From NCBI RefSeq assembly GCF_024806835.1, contig NZ_JANTYU010000008.1, positions 82,793 through 146,792 of the forward strand: a stretch of 64,000 nt of DNA, given 5' to 3'. Origin of the DNA: Xanthomonas sp. 3793 (lineage in GTDB: Bacteria > Pseudomonadota > Gammaproteobacteria > Xanthomonadales > Xanthomonadaceae). Below are positions 58,729 through 64,000 of this stretch, one piece after another; positions within the stretch are counted from its first letter, which is position 1, and each line of letters begins with the position of its first letter. The translations under genes were made by a program, and so were the position numbers. The notes below the pieces were generated by a model. That model made no database searches. It was given only the letters and a program-made list of their open reading frames with translations, and was not told where the DNA came from.

Positions 58729-61104
58729 TTAGAACTCTTGCCAGTTACCGTCGGCCAGTGCGGCCTGTGGCTTGGCAGTGCGCGCTGGCGCTGCAGCTGC
58801 ACGCACGGCCGGCTTGGCCGCGGTCTTGACCGCAACCGGACGCGAGGCCACCGGGCGGACACGTGCTTGCGCAACCGCGGCCGACTCGTCCAGCTTGAAC
58901 ACCGACACCGCTTCGGCCAGGTGACCGGCCTGCTCTTCCATCGAGCGGGCGGCGGCGGTGGCTTCTTCCACCAGCGCGGCGTTCTGCTGGGTGGTTTCGT
59001 CCATCTGGGTGATGGTCTGGTTGACCTGTTCGATGCCGGCCGACTGCTCCTGCGAGGCGGCAGAGATCTCGCCCATGATGTCGGTCACGCGCTGCACGCT
59101 GGCCACGATCTCGGCCATTGTCGCGCCAGCCTTGCGCACCAGCGCCGAGCCTTCGGCCACCTTGTGCACGGAGTCGTCGATCAGTCCCTTGATCTCCTTG
59201 GCCGCACCGGCCGAGCGCTGTGCCAGGGTGCGCACTTCCGAGGCCACCACGGCAAAGCCGCGGCCCTGTTCGCCGGCACGTGCCGCTTCCACCGCGGCGT
59301 TCAGCGCCAGGATGTTGGTCTGGAACGCAATGCCATCGATGACCGAGATGATGTCTGCGATCTTCTTGGACGAGGCTTCGATGCCGGACATGGTGGTGAC
59401 CACCTGCGACACCACTTCGCCGCCCTGCGATGCCACACCGGTCGCGCCGATGGCCAGTTGATTGGCCTGACGTGCGCTTTCGGCGTTCTGCTTGACGGTG
59501 GAGGTGAGCTCCTCCATCGAGGCGGCAGTTTCTTCCAGGTTGGCGGCCTGCTGTTCGGTGCGGTGCGACAGGTCGCTATTGCCCGAGGCGATTTCGCCGG
59601 CTGCCGAGTTGATTGCGCTGGAAGAGACCTTGATGCGCCCGACGATGTCGGCAAGCTGTTCGGCGGTGGCATTGGCATCGTCACGCATCTGCGCGAACAC
59701 GCCACTGAACTGCCCGTGCATGCGCACGGTCAGATCGCCGCGCGACAGTGCGGACAACAACGCGGAGATCTGCTCCAGGCTGCCGGCGTTTGCATCCAGC
59801 AAGCCGTTGAGCTGCTGCGCCAGCTGCAGGAAGAAGCCCTGCTTGCCGTCGGTTTCGACGCGGCCGCTCATGTCGCCGCTGGCAGCGGCGCGCACGATGC
59901 GGGCGACTTCTTCTTCGACCTGGACTTCGATGGTGCGATCGCGCCACTCGCAGACTTCGCCGGTGGTCTCGCCTTGCTCGTTCTTGATGCCGGTGACGGT
60001 CTGCGCCAGCACGACTTCGCCGAAGCGCTCTTCGAAGCTGGTGACGCCGTCGCGTTCCAGCGCAGCGATGGCCTTGCGCACGGTCGCATCCGACAGGCCC
60101 AGGTAGCTGATGTGCTGGCCGATGACCTTGCCCGCATCGAACTCGGGCGATGCCAGTCGGATGCTGCTTTCGTACTGCGTCACGATCTTCTTGAAGGCGT
60201 CGTTGGCGTAGATCATCACGCGATCTGGATCGGTGATGAAAGTGCCGGTTGAAGACTTGTCCAGCGCGGTACGGATGCGCAGGTTCTCGTCGGCGATCTT
60301 CTGGTCGCGTTCGATGCGCTCCTTCAGGTCGCGCTGCATGCGCTGCATGGAGCGCATCAGCTCACCCACTTCGTCCTGGCCCTGCACGTTGATCTGACCA
60401 TCCAGCTTGCCGCCGGCGATCTCGGTAGCGGTGGTGACCGCGCCGCGCATGCTCTTGACGATGGAACGGGCGAACAGGAACGCCAGCCCGAGGCCGCCGG
60501 CGATGCCGATCAGCAACACCATCACGGTCAGCGAGACGGAGGTGGCGTGGACTTTTTCGGCCTTGGTCTTGGCCGCCTGCGCCAGCAGGTTGTCTTCGGC
60601 GATCAATGCAGCCAGCGAATCCTTGGCCTTGTTGTGCAGGGTGCGGGTCTCGCCGACAAAGGTGTCGATGGCATCGTCGGGAAGATTGAGCTCGATCATT
60701 TCGTCGACGCTGGCGTACGAAGCCGAAGCCTTCTTCCAGTCGGCCACGAACACGTCGAACAGCTTCTTCTGTTGCGGGCTTTCGATCAGACGGGGGTAGC
60801 CCTTGATCGTCGCCTCGATTTCGCCATGCAGCCGCTTGGCGCGGACCTTGGCTTCCTGCTTGACCGCATCGCTGGCACGTACCAGATTTTGATAAGACGC
60901 ATTCCGGTATTCGCCGAGCATGCCGCGCAGGTCGCCGGCTTCGCGCACGCTGGACATGGTGTTGCCGGCCAGGTCGCGGGTGACGTTGTTGAGCGATGCC
61001 AGGCCCGAGTACGCGATGATTCCCTGCACCAGCATGATCAGCAGCACGATGCCGAACGCCAGCATCAGCCGCGGCATCAATTTCAGATTATTGATCCATT
61101 GCAT
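58729..61104 (-). CDS. Methyl-accepting chemotaxis protein with PAS domain and CheR-docking tail
   Basis: The 791-residue receptor has TM1 (residues ~10-32), a four-helix periplasmic sensor (~35-185) and TM2 (~190-215). HAMP, a PAS-like segment (~285-395), a second HAMP-like region and the signalling coiled coil follow. The tip is the conserved DGIAFQTNILALNAAVEAARAG. An Ala/Pro/Lys-rich linker ends in the pentapeptide NWQEF, a CheR/CheB tether. The ATG at 61104 follows GGGGGA; ORF residues before it are ignored. It lies in the same direction as cheW upstream and cheR-D-B downstream. The ligand is unknown. Confidence 0.95.
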   Translation of the reverse strand: MQWINNLKLMPRLMLAFGIVLLIMLVQGIIAYSGLASLNNVTRDLAGNTMSSVREAGDLRGMLGEYRNASYQNLVRASDAVKQEAKVRAKRLHGEIEATIKGYPRLIESPQQKKLFDVFVADWKKASASYASVDEMIELNLPDDAIDTFVGETRTLHNKAKDSLAALIAEDNLLAQAAKTKAEKVHATSVSLTVMVLLIGIAGGLGLAFLFARSIVKSMRGAVTTATEIAGGKLDGQINVQGQDEVGELMRSMQRMQRDLKERIERDQKIADENLRIRTALDKSSTGTFITDPDRVMIYANDAFKKIVTQYESSIRLASPEFDAGKVIGQHISYLGLSDATVRKAIAALERDGVTSFEERFGEVVLAQTVTGIKNEQGETTGEVCEWRDRTIEVQVEEEVARIVRAAASGDMSGRVETDGKQGFFLQLAQQLNGLLDANAGSLEQISALLSALSRGDLTVRMHGQFSGVFAQMRDDANATAEQLADIVGRIKVSSSAINSAAGEIASGNSDLSHRTEQQAANLEETAASMEELTSTVKQNAESARQANQLAIGATGVASQGGEVVSQVVTTMSGIEASSKKIADIISVIDGIAFQTNILALNAAVEAARAGEQGRGFAVVASEVRTLAQRSAGAAKEIKGLIDDSVHKVAEGSALVRKAGATMAEIVASVQRVTDIMGEISAASQEQSAGIEQVNQTITQMDETTQQNAALVEEATAAARSMEEQAGHLAEAVSVFKLDESAAVAQARVRPVASRPVAVKTAAKPAVRAAAAPARTAKPQAALADGNWQEF

Positions 61105-61186
61105 TGACACGATTCCCCCGTAGAAGTCAGTCCGCATAATCCAGACAGCACATCGCCACGCATGGGCGTGGCGATGTGTGATGCGA

Positions 61187-61570
61187 TTACTTGATGGTGG
61201 CGAGCTTCAGGCTGGCCGGCGAGCTGACTTCGATTTCGGCGCGCGAGCTGTCGCGCTGGATCTTGCCGAGGACGCAGACGTCCTTGCCTTCCAGGGTTTC
61301 CGGGGCAAAGCTGAACTTGCCGCGGTTGGCGCCGTCGATGCGGGCCGAGAAGGTGTGGCGCGGGAACATGCCGCCCATGTACAGGAAGGTGGGCTCACCC
61401 TCCGAGCTCTGCGCGTACTTGGCCTTTTCGACCTTGCCGCAGACCATGCCGTCCTTGCCGACGAAGCGGGTGGCCATCTCCGGCGGAATCATTTCCTGCG
61501 ACTGGGCCGACAGCGTGGGAGCAACGATCACGAGAGCAGCGACGGGGAGGAGCGAGAGCAGGAACTTCAT
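61187..61570 (-). CDS. Small secreted protein in the chemotaxis cluster
   Basis: The 127-residue protein has a signal peptide (MKFLLSLLPVAALVIVAPTLSAQ) and a compact periplasmic domain. ARFVGKDG-like and MVCGKVEKAKYAQ, FLYMGGMFPRHTF and EGKDVCVLGKIQ suggest an OB-like beta barrel with a Cys pair. I do not recognise a named family. A sigma-28-like promoter lies upstream at 61634-61660 and the receptor gene follows 82 nt on. It may be a periplasmic partner of the receptor; this is inference. Confidence 0.8.
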   Translation of the reverse strand: MKFLLSLLPVAALVIVAPTLSAQSQEMIPPEMATRFVGKDGMVCGKVEKAKYAQSSEGEPTFLYMGGMFPRHTFSARIDGANRGKFSFAPETLEGKDVCVLGKIQRDSSRAEIEVSSPASLKLATIK

Positions 61571-61633
61571 TGGGGATTCTCCAGAATCGAAAGTCGAACG
61601 GTGACCCGCTTATGAACGCGGGCTTCTATTCAG

Positions 61634-61660
61634 CTATCGGCTAGCTGGGGTTCAACTTGA
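61634..61660 (-). promoter_or_regulatory. Candidate sigma-28 (FliA) promoter
   Basis: On the minus strand, TCAAGTTG (61660-61653), an 11-nt spacer and GCCGATAG (61641-61634) match the FliA consensus TAAAGTTT-N11-GCCGATAA at most positions. The Pseudomonas form TCAAG...GCCGATA is matched even more closely. The start point would be about 61626, some 56 nt before the ATG of the gene at 61187-61570. Confidence 0.75.
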
Positions 61661-61883
61661 ATCCAAAAAACGTGAATTGCATCGCACTTCTATTTAGCGG
61701 TGCGTCGCGTGTCGGGAAGCTCCCGACACCGGATGGTGGTATGCGCTTAGGGCATAAATCATTGCGGCCGTCAGATGGCTGCCGGAGATGCAAGCGCAGC
61801 GATGCATACATGTTGCATCGCCGCGCTTGCCGATCACCGCATCCCTCTGACGACCGCAGGTCGCCGCACGCAACCACCCTGAA

Positions 61884-62366
61884 TCAGGCGGCTTCTTCAG
61901 TCAGCTGCTGGCCCAGCTCGGTGCTGTCCAGCAAGGTCTCGATATCCAGCAGGATCAGCATGCGATCGTCCTGGGTGCCGATGCCCGAGATGAAGCGGGT
62001 GTCGACCGAGGCACCGAATTCGGGGGTGGGGCGGATCTGGTCGTCGTTGAGCGGGATCACGTCCGAGACGCTGTCCACCACGATGCCGACCACGCGGTCT
62101 TCGACGTTGAGCACGATCATCACGGTGAAGGCGTCGTAGCGCGCTTCTTTCAGGCGCAGCTTCAGGCGCAGGTCGATCACCGGCACGATGGTGCCGCGCA
62201 GGTTGATCACACCCTTGATGTAGTCGGGCGCGTCGGGCAGGCGGGTGACCGAGTCGTAGCCGCGGATTTCCTGCACTTTCAGGATGTCCACGCCGTAGTG
62301 CTCTTCGCCCAGGGCGAAGCTGAGGAATTCACCACCGGTGCCGGTGGCAGTGCTTTTGTCGTTCAT
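61884..62366 (-). CDS. cheW: Chemotaxis coupling protein
   Basis: The 160-residue double SH3-like protein links receptors to the CheA kinase. Typical segments are FLSFALGEEHYGVDILKVQEIRG, YIKGVINLRGTIVPVIDLR and GIVVDSVSDVIPL. It lies between the PilZ gene and the small secreted protein gene on the minus strand. A cheA gene is not in the window. Confidence 0.95.
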   Translation of the reverse strand: MNDKSTATGTGGEFLSFALGEEHYGVDILKVQEIRGYDSVTRLPDAPDYIKGVINLRGTIVPVIDLRLKLRLKEARYDAFTVMIVLNVEDRVVGIVVDSVSDVIPLNDDQIRPTPEFGASVDTRFISGIGTQDDRMLILLDIETLLDSTELGQQLTEEAA

Positions 62367-62487
62367 GAAAACTCCGGGCGTTTCGGCTGAGTGTCAGGTT
62401 GCGGCACGAGGTTGAAAAGGCTGCCATAGCAACATCGGCGCGGCGCTGCGCAACTTTAGGTGCATGGCTGCCGCAGTGCGGTCGGGT

Positions 62488-63273
62488 TCAGAACACGCCG
62501 CTCTTGCGCGCATTGCGCTGGCGGTCGACCCGGAAGATGTAGCGCTGGATGGTTTCGTCGGCGCCACGCGGCAGGTCGCTGAATTGCATGCCCACGCGGA
62601 AGCCTTCGCTGCCGTTGGGCAGGGTCTGCTTGTGCTGGCTGCAGACGGTGAGCGGCAGCGAAATCGGCGCGGTGTCAGGCAGCTGCAGGGTGCAGTTGCG
62701 GTAGGTGTGCTGCGGTTCCAGCAAGGGCATGCCGGCAGTGAGCGAGACCGCCAGCCCGCCGCTGCTGATGTCGATCACGCGCAGCTGCAGGTTGAGATTG
62801 CCGCCCTGGGCTTCGTCCTGGCGGATGATGCAGACCGGCGAGTCGGTGATCGGCGTTTCCAGCCGGTACGACTCGCGGCGCTGCATGTGGTACATCGCCT
62901 CGGGCAGGTCGGCGCGGAAGGCGACATGGATGTCGCGTTCGATGCGCTCGGCCTTTTCCAGCCGAAAGCGCACGTTGACCCGCTCCAGCTGCGCATAGCA
63001 GAGCAAATACTTGGCGTCTTCGATGGCGCGGTTGGAAGTGTCGTTGTGGCTGCCGTCCAGAATCACGCAGTCGTCGTCTTCGTCCACCTCGAGCACGGCG
63101 GTGGGGACGGCCATGTCGCGACCGGCCACGTGCATGGTCACCACGGCGCGTTGATCGAGCAGCTGACGCAGCAAACCACGGATCTGCCGCTTGTTGCGCA
63201 GCAGATAGCGTTCGTCACCTTCGGCAAGGTGATCGGCGTCGTGGTCCAGCTCGGAGGTATCGCCTTGGGACAT
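62488..63273 (-). CDS. ycgR: YcgR-type PilZ flagellar brake protein
   Basis: The protein is about 261 residues from the ATG at 63273. It has an N-terminal YcgR/PilZN domain and a C-terminal PilZ domain with the c-di-GMP motifs QRRESYRLETP (RxxxR) and DISSGGLAV (D/NxSxxG). Bound to cyclic di-GMP it slows the flagellar motor. A GTG at 63285 is an alternative start. The order ycgR-cheW and the promoter-like site at 63332-63357 suggest a motility regulon. Confidence 0.9.
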   Translation of the reverse strand: MSQGDTSELDHDADHLAEGDERYLLRNKRQIRGLLRQLLDQRAVVTMHVAGRDMAVPTAVLEVDEDDDCVILDGSHNDTSNRAIEDAKYLLCYAQLERVNVRFRLEKAERIERDIHVAFRADLPEAMYHMQRRESYRLETPITDSPVCIIRQDEAQGGNLNLQLRVIDISSGGLAVSLTAGMPLLEPQHTYRNCTLQLPDTAPISLPLTVCSQHKQTLPNGSEGFRVGMQFSDLPRGADETIQRYIFRVDRQRNARKSGVF

Positions 63274-63331
63274 GGGCACAAGCACAGTGGTAGCGGGAAG
63301 ACGCCCGGGGGGTTGTCCCGGCGTCGCCTTG

Positions 63332-63357
63332 ATATCGGCGGCAAACCCAAATCTTTA
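63332..63357 (-). promoter_or_regulatory. Candidate sigma-28 (FliA) promoter upstream of ycgR
   Basis: On the minus strand, TAAAGATT (63357-63350) and GCCGATAT (63339-63332) match the FliA hexamers well. The spacer is 10 nt, one shorter than ideal. The site is about 60 nt upstream of the ycgR start. Confidence 0.6.
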
Positions 63358-63537
63358 AGTGCCGCTGACACAACCCGTCTGCCTATCGCTGGGAGGGCGG
63401 TCGCGATGGGCAGTGGGCAGAGCATTCGACGGAGCAATCACCAAGCTTCTGGCGCGATCTCTTCGTTCTTCGGCAAGCATGATGCAGTCAGGGGCAGTGG
63501 GCAGGCTTTCAATGAAGCGACCTGCAAACTTTCTGGC

Positions 63538-63639
63538 GCGGTGTCCTCGCCGATTGCGGGACCGTCGGCGGCATGGATGCCGCCATCGAGCCCCCATGGA
63601 CGGGTTCACGGCGTGTCCCGCGAGCGGCGAGGGCACCGT
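63538..63639. repeat. Palindromic intergenic element, arm type 2 (copy E)
   Basis: The arms 63538-63562 and 63615-63639 are inverted with a few mismatches. The inner palindrome GGCGGCAT-GG-ATGCCGCC is at 63567-63584. It matches copy D at 3121-3222 in arms and core. A further copy begins at 63912 and is cut by the window end. Confidence 0.85.
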
Positions 63640-63669
63640 GCCCTCACTGCTGCGCCTTTGCTGCAGGGC

Positions 63670-63771
63670 CCTTGCCCGCCCACCATCGCGGGACACGCTG
63701 CAAGTACGTCCTTGTAAGCTCCGTGGCGGCATCCATGCCGCCAAGGGTCCCGCGACGGTGGGCGGGCAAAG
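63670..63771. repeat. Palindromic intergenic element, arm type 1 (copy C, inverted)
   Basis: The arms 63670-63694 and 63747-63771 match the type 1 arms of 3429-3530 and 31656-31757. The inner palindrome is TGGCGGCAT-CC-ATGCCGCCA (63724-63743), the core of type 2. The flank ATGGTCGGTGTGCAT at 63781-63795 is the inverse of the motif beside copies A and B, so this copy is inverted. Confidence 0.87.
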
Positions 63772-64000
63772 ACCGGTCATGATGGTCGGTGTGCATGGTT
63801 GCGAGCAGTGAATGACCTGCGCTGTTTCGATAACGGCGCGTGCGATCAGCATCTCGATGCAGTCTGGGTAGTGGGCAGGCTTTCAACGAAGCGACCTGCA
63901 AACTTTCTGGTGCGGTGTCCTCGCCGATTGCGGGACCGTTGGCGGCATGGATGCCGCCATCGAGCCCCCATGGACGGGTTCACGGCGTGTCCCGCGAGCG

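Larger units (their letters stand above)
63497..64000. repeat. 130-bp direct repeat, second copy at window end
   Basis: The segments 63497-63626 and 63871-64000 are colinear with no gaps and only about 3 differences. They are offset by 374 bp, and the second runs off the window. Each contains the left arm and centre of a type 2 palindromic element. The 63274-64000 stretch contains no supported gene. Confidence 0.9.

Noticed and set aside
57054..58874. 606-codon frame fused to cheD
   Set aside because: The upstream part overlaps cheR and the cheR leader in another frame and has no similarity; CheD starts at 57650.

Overview
This GC-rich 64 kb window is from a Xanthomonas chromosome (Gammaproteobacteria, Lysobacterales/Xanthomonadaceae). 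The evidence is the rpf (regulation of pathogenicity factors) locus with its usual neighbours (carA, carB, greA, rpfE, recJ, rpfD, prfB, lysS, rpfG, rpfC, rpfF, rpfB and the aconitase rpfA/acnA), together with methionine-salvage genes, a Feo iron system and a chemotaxis block. rpfH, which lies between rpfG and rpfC in X. campestris pv. campestris (Xcc), is absent, so the strain probably belongs outside that lineage. I cannot name the species.

Layout. 1-2.9 kb: a partial C13-type lipoprotein peptidase and mtnC-mtnD-mtnB (methionine salvage), all on the minus strand. 3.1-3.5 kb: nested palindromic repeats. 3.7-6.6 kb: two tandem APC-family permeases. 6.8-10.5 kb: a Nudix hydrolase, a hairpin repeat cluster, then serA divergent from a D-2-hydroxyglutarate/glycolate dehydrogenase-type flavoprotein. 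10.5-12.7 kb: a DUF2388 protein overlapping a DUF4105 protein. 12.9-16.6 kb (minus): a small lipoprotein, the EF-P paralogue efpL/yeiP, and three acyl-CoA catabolism genes (SDR dehydrogenase, HMG-CoA lyase, enoyl-CoA hydratase). 16.7-19.1 kb: feoA, feoB and a Cys-rich membrane protein behind a likely Fur box. 19.2-24.8 kb: a secreted hypothetical protein, a PLP aminotransferase with a MOSC protein, dapB, and carA followed by a small membrane gene. 24.8-31.2 kb: carB, greA, rpfE, recJ, all closely packed or overlapping.

32-49 kb is the signalling section: a DUF1176 protein, a membrane acyltransferase with a C9 tract at its start, rpfD (LytTR), prfB with its programmed +1 frameshift, lysS, rpfG, rpfC, rpfF, rpfB, a small lipoprotein and acnA. 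RpfF makes the diffusible signal factor (DSF), RpfC senses it and phosphorylates RpfG, RpfG degrades cyclic di-GMP, and RpfB acts on the fatty-acyl signal. rpfC and rpfF look AT-richer than their surroundings and differ from the common Xanthomonas versions as I remember them, while rpfG next door looks typical. I infer allelic replacement of the sensor/synthase pair.

49-53 kb: a VapBC-type toxin-antitoxin pair sits between acnA and acnB, followed by an alpha/beta hydrolase. 53.6-63.3 kb is a minus-strand chemotaxis and motility block: a PilZ/YcgR flagellar brake, cheW, a small secreted protein, a chemoreceptor ending in a CheR-docking pentapeptide, cheR-cheD-cheB and a PAS-GAF-GGDEF-EAL protein. 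Two sites resemble sigma-28 (FliA) promoters. The window ends in a second copy of the palindromic repeats and a 130-bp direct repeat. I found no tRNA, rRNA, CRISPR array, insertion-sequence transposase or phage gene.
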